From Bacillota bacterium (GTDB lineage Bacteria > Bacillota > Clostridia > Peptostreptococcales > Natronincolaceae): a DNA stretch of 6,105 nucleotides. A program made the translations under genes and the position numbers. The stretch covers positions 1 through 6,105 of the forward strand of contig JAEWHG010000211.1 of the NCBI GenBank assembly GCA_023387935.1, read 5' to 3'. Shown one piece after another: positions 1-5,984 of this stretch (position 1 is the first letter of the stretch; every line of letters begins with the position of its first letter). The notes under the pieces were generated by a model that was not told the DNA's origin, made no database searches, and worked only from the letters and a program-made list of their open reading frames with translations.

Positions 1-1553
1 GTGTTGGTGTTTCAGTTGTTAATGCTTTATCTGAGTATTTAGAAGCAACAATTAAATTAGATGGTAAGGTTTACTGGCAAAGGTTTGAAAGAGGTAATCC
101 TGTAGAAGACATTAAAGTTATTGGTGAAACAAAAGAAACAGGAACAACAATATTATTTAAGCCTGATGCAGAAATTTTTGAAGAAACGATATTCCAATAT
201 GAAACATTAGAATATAGATTAAGAGAACTTGCATTTTTAAATAAAGGAATTAAAATTATTTTAATTGATAAAAGGCTAGAAAAAGAACAAGAACAAATAT
301 TTTATTATGATGGAGGAATACGCGAATTTGTTAAGTATTTAAATAAAAACAAACAAGCACTTCATGAAAAAATAGTATATTTTGAAAAAGAAAAAGATGA
401 TAATGTTACAGAAGTAGCTATGCAATATACAGACACATATTCAGAAAATATTTTTAGTTATGCTAATAATATTAATACACATGAAGGTGGAAGTCATTTA
501 AGTGGATTTAGAGCATCTTTAACAAGAATAATTAATGAATATGCTAGAAAAAATGGATTCTTAAAAGAAAAAGATGCGAACTTCTTAGGCGAAGATATAA
601 GAGAAGGATTAACAGCTGTTGTTTCTGTTAAACTTACAAATCCACAATTCGAAGGCCAAACAAAGACAAAACTCGGAAATAGTGAAATGAGAGGTATTGT
701 TGAGGCTAGTGTATCTGAAGCTTTGGAAGCGTTTTTAGAAGAAAACCCTATAGATGCAAAAATTATTTTAGAAAAATCTCAACGAGCTCAGCGTGCTAGG
801 GAAGCTGCTAAAAAAGCTAGGGAGTTAACAAGAAGAAAAGGTGCTCTTGAAAGCTCTGCTCTTCCAGGAAAACTTGCAGACTGTTCTGAAAAAGACCCTG
901 CACTAAGTGAAATTTATATAGTTGAGGGTAACTCTGCTGGTGGTAGTGCAAAACAAGGTAGAGATAGAAGTATACAAGCTATATTACCTTTAAGAGGGAA
1001 AATATTAAATGTTGAAAAAGCAAGACTTGATAAAATGTTGGTATCTCAAGAAATTAGAAATATGATTACAGCTTTTGGTACTAGTATAGGAGAAGAATTT
1101 GATATAGAAAAAGCTAGGTATCATAAGATTGTTATTATGACTGATGCGGACGTAGATGGAGCTCATATTAGAACATTATTATTAACATTCTTTTTTAGAT
1201 ATATGAGACCTTTAATTGAACATGGATATGTATATATTGCACAACCACCTTTATATAAGATTAAAAAAGGTAAAGTAGAAAACTATGCTTATTCAGAGGA
1301 AGAAATGCAAGAAAAAGTAGCTGAAATGGGTGGAAATGTTGATATTCAAAGATATAAAGGTCTAGGAGAAATGAACCCTGAACAACTTTGGGATACTACT
1401 ATGAATCCTGAAACTAGAACTTTCCTTCAAGTATCTATTGAAGATGCAGCTGCTGCAGATGATATTTTTAATACTCTTATGGGTGATAAGGTAGAACCAA
1501 GAAGAGAATTTATTGAACAAAATTCAAGATATGTTACAAATTTAGACATATAA
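1..1553 (+). CDS. gyrB: DNA gyrase subunit B (partial, 5' end outside window)
   Basis: ATPase subunit of DNA gyrase, which pairs with GyrA as A2B2 to introduce negative supercoils using ATP. The frame is open from base 3 and gives ~516 residues. The first visible residues, VGVSVVNALSE, are the GHKL ATP-lid region, so roughly 120 N-terminal residues, including the ATP-binding Asn/Asp motifs, are missing to the left. The ATG at 420 is internal and is not the start. Visible in order: the transducer domain with QTKTKLGN at 657-680 (the Lys contacts ATP gamma-phosphate in this family); the TOPRIM domain with EGNSAGGSAKQG from 924 and the metal-binding DADVDG at 1143-1160; and the C-terminal QRYKGLGEMN at 1347-1376, ending NLDI. 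There is no ~165-residue insert as in Gram-negative GyrB. TOPRIM has Asn where most gyrases have Asp (EGDSAGG). Two tandem TAA stops end the gene, 15 bases before gyrA, so the two are almost certainly cotranscribed. TopoIV ParE is an alternative, but the gyrA neighbour and the near-identical B. subtilis GyrB-like C-terminus argue against it. Confidence 0.98.
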   Translation, partial: VGVSVVNALSEYLEATIKLDGKVYWQRFERGNPVEDIKVIGETKETGTTILFKPDAEIFEETIFQYETLEYRLRELAFLNKGIKIILIDKRLEKEQEQIFYYDGGIREFVKYLNKNKQALHEKIVYFEKEKDDNVTEVAMQYTDTYSENIFSYANNINTHEGGSHLSGFRASLTRIINEYARKNGFLKEKDANFLGEDIREGLTAVVSVKLTNPQFEGQTKTKLGNSEMRGIVEASVSEALEAFLEENPIDAKIILEKSQRAQRAREAAKKARELTRRKGALESSALPGKLADCSEKDPALSEIYIVEGNSAGGSAKQGRDRSIQAILPLRGKILNVEKARLDKMLVSQEIRNMITAFGTSIGEEFDIEKARYHKIVIMTDADVDGAHIRTLLLTFFFRYMRPLIEHGYVYIAQPPLYKIKKGKVENYAYSEEEMQEKVAEMGGNVDIQRYKGLGEMNPEQLWDTTMNPETRTFLQVSIEDAAAADDIFNTLMGDKVEPRREFIEQNSRYVTNLDI

Positions 1554-1568
1554 TAAGGGGGATAAAAA

Positions 1569-4016
1569 ATGTTAGAGGAAAGAAGTAATATAATCCCTAT
1601 AAATATAGAAAAGGAAATGAAAAAATCATATATAGACTATTCTATGAGTGTTATTGTAGGGAGGGCACTTCCAGATGTGAGAGATGGACTTAAGCCTGTT
1701 CATAGAAGGATATTATATTCTATGATTGAGCTAGGAATTACTCCTGACAAGCCACATAAAAAATCAGCTCGTATTGTTGGGGATGTTTTGGGTAAGTATC
1801 ACCCACATGGTGATACTGCTGTATATGATGCAATGGTGCGTTTAGCTCAAGATTTTTCAATGAGATATATGCTGGTAGATGGGCATGGTAACTTTGGCTC
1901 TGTTGATGGTGATGGTGCAGCTGCTATGCGTTATACGGAAGCAAAATTATCTAAGATGGCCATGGAAATGATTAGGGATATTAATAAAGAAACTGTAGAC
2001 TATAGACCGAACTTTGATGAAACTTTGAAAGAACCTTCTGTACTTCCAAGTAAGTTCCCAAATTTACTTGTTAATGGATCTAATGGTATTGCAGTTGGTA
2101 TGGCAACGAATATTCCACCCCATAATTTAGGAGAAGTAATAGATGGTGTTATTACTTTAATTGATAACTCTGAGGCTGAAGTGGAAGATATTATGGAGCA
2201 TATAAAAGGGCCAGATTTTCCAACAGGTGCTTCTATTATGGGTACAGATGGAATTAAAGAGGCATATAAAACAGGTAGAGGTAAGATTAAAGTAAGAGCA
2301 AAGGCAAGTATAGAAGAGATGAGTAAGGGAAGACAACAGATTATTGTTAATGAAATCCCATACCAAGTAAATAAGGCTAGATTAATTGAAAAAATTGCAG
2401 AATTAGTAAGAGATAAAAAAATAGAAGGTATTTCTGATCTAAGGGATGAAAGTGATAGAGAAGGAATGCGTATAGTAATAGAGCTTAAACGGGATGCAAA
2501 TGCTAACGTTGTTCTTAATAAATTATATAAGCATACTCAGCTAGAAGATACTTTTGGTGTTATAATGCTTGCAATAGTTAATGGTGAGCCTAAGGTATTA
2601 AATTTAAAAGATGTATTAACGCATTATTTAAACCACCAAAAGGATATTATTACTAGAAGAACAAAATTTGATTTAAATAAAGCGGAAGAAAGAGCACATA
2701 TATTAGAAGGTTTAAAAATAGCTATAGATAATTTAGATGCAGTTATTAAACTTATTAGGGCTTCAGAAAACACTCAAACAGCTAAAGCTGGCTTAATGGA
2801 AAAGTTTGATCTATCAGAAAGACAAGCACAAGCAATTTTAGATATGAGATTGCAAAAACTTACTGGATTAGAAATAGAAAAAGTTGAGGAAGAATATGAA
2901 GAATTAATAAAGGTTATTAATCATTTAAAAGAAATATTAGCTAATGAAAGATTAGTCCTTAATATTATTAAAGATGAATTATTAGAAATAAAAGAAAAAT
3001 ATGCAGATAGAAGAAGAACAGAAATAACAAGAGAAATTGGAGAAATTAATATAGAAGATCTAATCGATGAGGAAGAAGTAGTTATTACTTTAACTCATTT
3101 TGGATATATTAAAAGGCTTCCAGCTGATACTTACAAAAGCCAAAAACGTGGTGGTAAAGGAATAGCAGCATTGACTACAAGAGAAGAAGATTTTGTTGAA
3201 AATCTAATTACATCTAATTCGCATGACTACCTGCTATTTTTCACTAACTTTGGTAGAGTATATAAATTAAATGTTTATGAGATACCTGAGGCTAAAAGAC
3301 AAGCTAAAGGGACTGCAATAGTTAATCTAATACCACTTAGCTCTGGTGAAACGATCGCAGCTACCATTCCAGTAGGTAGACAGTGCGATACTAAGTACCT
3401 TGTTTTGGCTACTAAAAATGGTATTATTAAAAAGACTCAACTAAGTCAATTTGAAAATACTAGAAAAAGTGGTTTAATAGCTATTAGTATTAGAGAAAAT
3501 GACGAGTTAATTAAAGTTAAACTAACAGATGAAAATGAAGATATAATTTTAGTTACTTCTCAAGGGATGTCGATACGCTTTAAAGAAAGTGATGTAAGAG
3601 ATATGGGTAGAAGTGCTATGGGAGTAAAAGGAATTAACTTATCGCCAAACGATCATGTAGTTTCTATGGAAGTTGTAGAAGATGATAAAGATCTATTAGT
3701 GGTAAGTGAAAAAGGTTTCGGAAAAAGAACAGATACAGATGAATACCGCCTACAGACTAGAGGTGGAAAAGGTATTAAAACCTACAATGTAACTAAAAAA
3801 ACAGGACCGTTAGTAGGAGCGAAGATTGTTACTACAGAAGATGAAATTTTATTAATAAATAATGATGGAACTGTAATAAGATTAAATGTAAGTAATATAT
3901 CTAAACTAGGTAGAAATACTAAAGGGGTTACATTAATGAGGATGGAAGAAGACCAATCAATTATCACTGTAGCTCTAATGGCTGCAAGCGAAGTTGAAGA
4001 AGAAGATCAGGAATAA
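1569..4016 (+). CDS. gyrA: DNA gyrase subunit A
   Basis: DNA breakage-reunion and wrapping subunit of gyrase, 815 residues, a normal family length. The start is fixed by AAGGGGG at 1555-1561, seven bases upstream. The N-terminal part opens with KSYIDYSMSVIVGRALPDVRDGLKPVHRRIL-type sequence (about residues 19-49). Catalytic Tyr122 lies in AAAMRYTEA, and the DNA-intercalating Ile174 in SNGIAVGMA is present. The quinolone-determining loop reads GDTAVYD (81-87), with Thr83 where E. coli has Ser and Asp87 conserved. The tower and coiled-coil/C-gate follow, with QAILDMRLQKLTGLE at 421-435. The C-terminal beta-pinwheel (about 500-800) has the GyrA box QKRGGKG at 525-531, a variant of QRRGGKG, and a second QTRGGKG at 729-735. 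Related degenerate blade loops occur near 579, 631, 680 and 780. The protein ends in a short acidic tail (EVEEEDQE). The GyrA box and gyrB neighbour make ParC unlikely. No separate promoter is evident upstream. A strong terminator follows directly. Confidence 0.99.
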   Translation: MLEERSNIIPINIEKEMKKSYIDYSMSVIVGRALPDVRDGLKPVHRRILYSMIELGITPDKPHKKSARIVGDVLGKYHPHGDTAVYDAMVRLAQDFSMRYMLVDGHGNFGSVDGDGAAAMRYTEAKLSKMAMEMIRDINKETVDYRPNFDETLKEPSVLPSKFPNLLVNGSNGIAVGMATNIPPHNLGEVIDGVITLIDNSEAEVEDIMEHIKGPDFPTGASIMGTDGIKEAYKTGRGKIKVRAKASIEEMSKGRQQIIVNEIPYQVNKARLIEKIAELVRDKKIEGISDLRDESDREGMRIVIELKRDANANVVLNKLYKHTQLEDTFGVIMLAIVNGEPKVLNLKDVLTHYLNHQKDIITRRTKFDLNKAEERAHILEGLKIAIDNLDAVIKLIRASENTQTAKAGLMEKFDLSERQAQAILDMRLQKLTGLEIEKVEEEYEELIKVINHLKEILANERLVLNIIKDELLEIKEKYADRRRTEITREIGEINIEDLIDEEEVVITLTHFGYIKRLPADTYKSQKRGGKGIAALTTREEDFVENLITSNSHDYLLFFTNFGRVYKLNVYEIPEAKRQAKGTAIVNLIPLSSGETIAATIPVGRQCDTKYLVLATKNGIIKKTQLSQFENTRKSGLIAISIRENDELIKVKLTDENEDIILVTSQGMSIRFKESDVRDMGRSAMGVKGINLSPNDHVVSMEVVEDDKDLLVVSEKGFGKRTDTDEYRLQTRGGKGIKTYNVTKKTGPLVGAKIVTTEDEILLINNDGTVIRLNVSNISKLGRNTKGVTLMRMEEDQSIITVALMAASEVEEEDQE

Positions 4017-4054
4017 AAAAAGAGGTGGGTGATTTTAAACCCATCTCTTTTTTA
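4017..4054 (+). terminator. Rho-independent terminator after gyrA
   Basis: The left arm AAAAAGAGGTGGGT (4017-4030) pairs with ACCCATCTCTTTTT (from 4039) across the 8-base loop GATTTTAA, with one G-U wobble and no mismatch. The right arm runs into six T's (4048-4053). The hairpin starts directly after the gyrA stop codon, so it should end the gyrB-gyrA transcript and separate it from the rsbV operon. The complementary A-run and T-run could also give some bidirectional activity, but there is no convergent gene to need it. Confidence 0.92.
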
Positions 4055-4120
4055 TTCTTATATATTCTTACTATATAGGAAAAATAATATCTGTATTTTG
4101 TGTTAAAAGGGATGATGGTA

Positions 4121-4147
4121 GTTTAAAACAAAAAAATTTGGTATAAT
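4121..4147 (+). promoter_or_regulatory. Promoter of rsbV-rsbW-sigB operon, sigma-B-like with overlapping extended -10 sigma-A match
   Basis: GTTTAA at 4121-4126, a 12-base spacer, then TGGTAT at 4139-4144 resembles the B. subtilis sigma-B consensus (GTTTAA, 12-14 bases, GGGTAT) with one mismatch. The same bases contain TGGTATAAT (4139-4147), a perfect extended -10 hexamer for sigma-A. The sigma-A -35 position 17 bases upstream (TAGTTT, 4119-4124) is poor, which an extended -10 can tolerate. Transcription would start near 4152-4155 and leave a leader of about 85 bases. The rest of the 4055-4237 gap is A+T-rich. I see no further convincing gene or structured RNA in it. Confidence 0.65.
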
Positions 4148-4237
4148 AAAAAAAGATAATATTCCGATTTATTTAGTATATAAAAATTAGTTTAAGGAAT
4201 AAATGTTGAATACATATGATAAAGGGGGAATAAGTAA

Positions 4238-4564
4238 ATGTCTTTACAAATTAAAAAAGAATTTAATTATGAAAATAATCATTGGCTTGTTGAAATCGAA
4301 GGGGAAGTAGATGTATACACAGCAGGAGAATTGAAAGAATTTTTTATCGGAATTATTGATGAGAAAAAAGAAAATATTAAAATCGATGCAGAAAAACTAG
4401 AGTATATAGACAGCACAGGATTAGGTATATTAATAGGTGCGCTTAAAAGACTAAAAAAAGATAATAAAGATATTATTATTTCGAATATAAGACCGAATGT
4501 AAAAAAATTATTAAATATAACGGGATTGGACAAAATTTTTATTATTGAGGGTGAAGATAAATGA
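4238..4564 (+). CDS. rsbV: Anti-sigma factor antagonist RsbV (STAS domain)
   Basis: Cytosolic single-domain STAS protein of 108 residues, the usual size for RsbV/SpoIIAA. It binds the anti-sigma kinase RsbW when unphosphorylated and so releases the sigma factor. Phosphorylation by RsbW switches it off. The defining motif is YIDSTGLGIL (about residues 56-65), where Ser59 is the expected phosphoacceptor (Ser56-58 in B. subtilis homologues). EIEGEVDVYTAGELKEFF (19-36) is the typical first STAS half, with the conserved Gly-x-x-Asp turn. The start is supported by AAAGGGGG at 4221-4228, nine bases upstream. The stop overlaps the rsbW start in ATGA (4561-4564), implying translational coupling and balanced synthesis. 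By itself the protein could equally be SpoIIAA. The rsbV name rests on the SigB-like third gene and the sigma-B-like promoter. No phosphatase that would reactivate it (RsbU, RsbP or RsbZ type) is encoded nearby. Confidence 0.9.
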   Translation: MSLQIKKEFNYENNHWLVEIEGEVDVYTAGELKEFFIGIIDEKKENIKIDAEKLEYIDSTGLGILIGALKRLKKDNKDIIISNIRPNVKKLLNITGLDKIFIIEGEDK

Positions 4565-4989
4565 AAACAATGCAAATGGATGAAATTAAATTATCTGTTC
4601 CCAGTAAACCTGAATATGTAGGTGTAATAAGATTAACATTAGCAGCTGTTGCAAGTCGTTTAGGATTTGATATTGAAAAAATTGAAGACATGAAGGTTGC
4701 TGTTGCTGAAGCTTGTACCAATGCTATCATACATGGTTGCCATTGTGAACAAGGGAGAAATTTTAATATCGATTTTGTTTCAACAGGAGATAAATTAACA
4801 ATTCTAGTTTATGATGATGGAGAAGGTTGTCAATTAGAAAAAATAGAAGAGCCTGATCTTACTAAACCTAGAGAAGGAGGGTTAGGTATATTTATTATAA
4901 AATCTCTTATGGATGATGTGGAGATTCAATCAGAAAAGGGTAAGGGCATGATTATAAAAATGATAAAGTACTTGGGGGATGAGTCTTAA
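4561..4989 (+). CDS. rsbW: Anti-sigma-B factor / serine kinase RsbW (GHKL ATPase)
   Basis: Cytosolic anti-sigma factor and protein kinase, 142 residues, slightly shorter than B. subtilis RsbW and close to SpoIIAB. It sequesters SigB and phosphorylates RsbV using ATP. The GHKL (Bergerat) fold motifs are intact. The N box AVAEACTNAIIHG has catalytic Glu50 and Mg-binding Asn54. The G1 box is DDGEG (85-89). The ATP-lid/G2 segment is EGGLGIFIIKSLMD (105-118). The first codon lies in ATGA, overlapping rsbV, with GAGGGTGA (4547-4554) as ribosome site. Met4 and Met6 are weaker alternative starts. Its stop overlaps sigB in TAATG. Unusually, it carries Cys52, Cys60, Cys62 and Cys90 around the ATP site, in an operon otherwise nearly free of cysteine. 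SpoIIAB is the main alternative identity, and the choice follows the adjacent sigma factor. Confidence 0.92.
   Translation: MKTMQMDEIKLSVPSKPEYVGVIRLTLAAVASRLGFDIEKIEDMKVAVAEACTNAIIHGCHCEQGRNFNIDFVSTGDKLTILVYDDGEGCQLEKIEEPDLTKPREGGLGIFIIKSLMDDVEIQSEKGKGMIIKMIKYLGDES
4974..4979 (+). promoter_or_regulatory. Ribosome binding site deciding the sigB start
   Basis: GGGGGA lies inside the end of rsbW, ten bases before the ATG at 4989. The next in-frame ATG (5034, residue 16) has no purine-rich site upstream (GATACTGATAATTCTATTAC). The ribosome-site evidence therefore favours 4989, although protein alignment to B. subtilis SigB would fit the later start. Confidence 0.7.
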
Positions 4990-5801
4990 TGGGAAAGACA
5001 GCAAAATCTACCGATACTGATAATTCTATTACTATGAAAAATATCAAAACACAGAAATCTTTAACAGAAAAAGAGCTTTTTAAAGAATATGCCCTAACTA
5101 AAAGTATTGAAATAAGAAATGAGTTAATAAATAGACATCTATATATTGCAGAAATTCTATCTAAGAAATTTTTAAATAAGGGCATAGATTATGAAGATAT
5201 TTACCAAGTAGCTTCATTAGGATTAATTTATGCTATTGAAAGATTTGATATAACAAGAGGTTTTGAATTTTCAAGCTTTGCTACACCTACTATAATAGGA
5301 GAGATTAAAAAGTATTTCAGAGATAAAGGCTGGTCTATTAGGGTTCCAAGAAGAATACAGGAGTTATCTAAAAAAATTAATGTAAGCAAAAATACCCTTC
5401 AACAAACTTTACAAAGAACACCTACTATAAAAGATATAGCTGAGTATTTGAATTGTTCAGAAGAAGAAATAATAGAGGCAATGGAAGCTAGTCAAGTGTA
5501 TACGCCTAAGTCTTTAGATTTAACATACGATAATGATGGTGACGATAAAGATATTCAATTATTAGACCTTATAGGAGAACTAGATAAAAGTTTTGATACT
5601 ATAGAAAATAAGGATTTCTTTAATAAAGTAATAGAAAAACTAAATGAAGTGGAAAAGAAAGTACTAAAAGATCGATTTTTTAATAATAAGACTCAGATGA
5701 AAGTATCAGAGGAACTAAATGTTTCCCAGATGACAGTTTCTAGAATGGAAAAGCGTATTATAGAGAAGTTTAAAAAAGAGATGAATAGAAGTATGGAATA
5801 A
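4989..5801 (+). CDS. sigB: RNA polymerase sigma factor SigB (sigma-70, SigB/F/G type)
   Basis: Alternative sigma factor of 270 residues that directs RNA polymerase to general-stress promoters and is held inactive by RsbW. It lacks region 1, as expected for this group. Region 2 spans about 45-117: DYEDIYQVASLGLIYAIERF (67-86) is the core-binding/2.1-2.2 segment, and FEFSSFATPTIIGEIKKYFR (92-111) is the -10 recognition part. Region 3 covers about 118-175, with RTPTIKDIAEYLNCSEEEI. Region 4 (about 215-265) carries the -35-binding helix-turn-helix (KVSEELNVSQMTVSRMEKRI, 238-257). The segment WSIRVPRRIQEL matches SigB (WSVHVPRRIKEL in B. subtilis) better than SigF (TVKVSRSLKEL), which is why I call SigB and not the sporulation factor. 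The ATG overlaps the rsbW stop by one base. About 15 polar N-terminal residues precede the point where B. subtilis SigB begins. It is third in the operon and probably drives its own promoter. A terminator follows at once. Confidence 0.9.
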   Translation: MGKTAKSTDTDNSITMKNIKTQKSLTEKELFKEYALTKSIEIRNELINRHLYIAEILSKKFLNKGIDYEDIYQVASLGLIYAIERFDITRGFEFSSFATPTIIGEIKKYFRDKGWSIRVPRRIQELSKKINVSKNTLQQTLQRTPTIKDIAEYLNCSEEEIIEAMEASQVYTPKSLDLTYDNDGDDKDIQLLDLIGELDKSFDTIENKDFFNKVIEKLNEVEKKVLKDRFFNNKTQMKVSEELNVSQMTVSRMEKRIIEKFKKEMNRSME

Positions 5802-5830
5802 AAGAGAGTAGAAAAATTCTACTCTTTTTT
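5801..5830 (+). terminator. Rho-independent terminator after sigB
   Basis: GAGTAGAA (5806-5813) pairs with TTCTACTC (5817-5824) across a 3-base AAA loop. Flanking A's pair into the six-T run (5825-5830), lengthening the stem to about 13 bp with one G-U pair. It begins at the last base of the sigB stop codon and ends two bases before the first rRNA promoter, separating stress-sigma transcription from the rRNA operon. Confidence 0.9.
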
Positions 5831-5832
5831 AG

Positions 5833-5861
5833 TTGACATAAGCTAATTATGGTGGTATAGT
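5833..5861 (+). promoter_or_regulatory. rRNA operon promoter P1 (sigma-A)
   Basis: A perfect -35 TTGACA (5833-5838), a 17-base spacer and -10 TATAGT (5856-5861, one mismatch). The expected start is near G5869. Initiation with GTP would fit the growth-rate control of rRNA promoters known in Firmicutes. The upstream position where an UP element would lie is occupied by the sigB terminator. Confidence 0.85.
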
Positions 5862-5883
5862 ATTAAAAGTGCTCTTGAGGCAC

Positions 5884-5945
5884 AAATAAAAAACAAAATA
5901 AATTTTAAAAAAGTTGTTGACATAATATTTTAGATGTGATATATT
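5884..5945 (+). promoter_or_regulatory. rRNA operon promoter P2 (sigma-A) with A-rich upstream element
   Basis: A perfect -35 TTGACA (5917-5922), a 17-base spacer and -10 TATATT (5940-5945, one mismatch). The start is expected at G5950 or G5952. Bases 5884-5912 are almost purely A and T with long A runs, as expected of an UP element contacted by the RNA polymerase alpha subunit. Two strong tandem promoters 84 bases apart are typical of Firmicutes rRNA operons. Confidence 0.88.
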
Positions 5946-5952
5946 AAATGAG

Positions 5953-5969
5953 TCGCCAAAACACGGCGA
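5953..5969 (+). other. 5' leader hairpin of the P2 rRNA transcript
   Basis: TCGCC (5953-5957) pairs perfectly with GGCGA (5965-5969) across the 7-base loop AAAACAC. It is one of the few G+C-rich stems in the gap and sits only a few bases from the predicted P2 start. No T-run follows closely, so it is not a terminator. A role in transcript stability or in the antitermination leader is inference. Confidence 0.55.
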
Positions 5970-5984
5970 TGAAATTTAAAAAAA

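Noticed and set aside
420..1553. GyrB beginning at the ATG at 420
   Set aside because: The frame is open to the left edge and bases 3-419 encode typical GyrB ATPase/transducer sequence, so this ATG is internal.
2157..2366. 69-residue reverse-strand reading frame
   Set aside because: It lies entirely inside gyrA, has no recognisable domain and is a codon shadow.
3782..3967. 61-residue reverse-strand reading frame
   Set aside because: Antisense shadow within the GyrA C-terminal domain, with no support.
4194..4215. AAGGAAT followed by GAAT as a sigma-H promoter, which would favour a spoIIA operon
   Set aside because: The two elements are much closer than the 10-12 base spacing a sigma-H promoter needs.
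4203..4310. 35-codon frame (ATG 4203, AAGGA at 4194-4198) overlapping the start of rsbV out of frame, a possible leader peptide
   Set aside because: The spacing to the ATG is only four bases, the frame runs through the rsbV ribosome site and first codons, and such short frames arise readily in this composition. I could not support it without conservation data.
4279..4730. Two reverse-strand reading frames (4279-4575 and 4542-4730)
   Set aside because: Antisense to rsbV and rsbW, which have clear family motifs. The shadows have low-complexity, Ser/Ile-rich translations.
4952..5185. 77-residue reverse-strand reading frame
   Set aside because: Antisense to the rsbW end and the sigB start, with no ribosome site or domain. 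It is a shadow of the A+T-rich coding strand.
4238..5801. Operon read as spoIIAA-spoIIAB-sigF (sporulation)
   Set aside because: The sigma factor has the SigB-type WSIRVPRR segment in place of the SigF-type VKVSRS, the promoter resembles sigma-B, and the position beside gyrA fits the clostridial sigB locus as I recall it. A tree of the sigma factor would settle it.
5953..5969. Hairpin TCGCC/GGCGA as a terminator between P2 and 16S
   Set aside because: There is no T-run after it; A-rich sequence and boxA follow.
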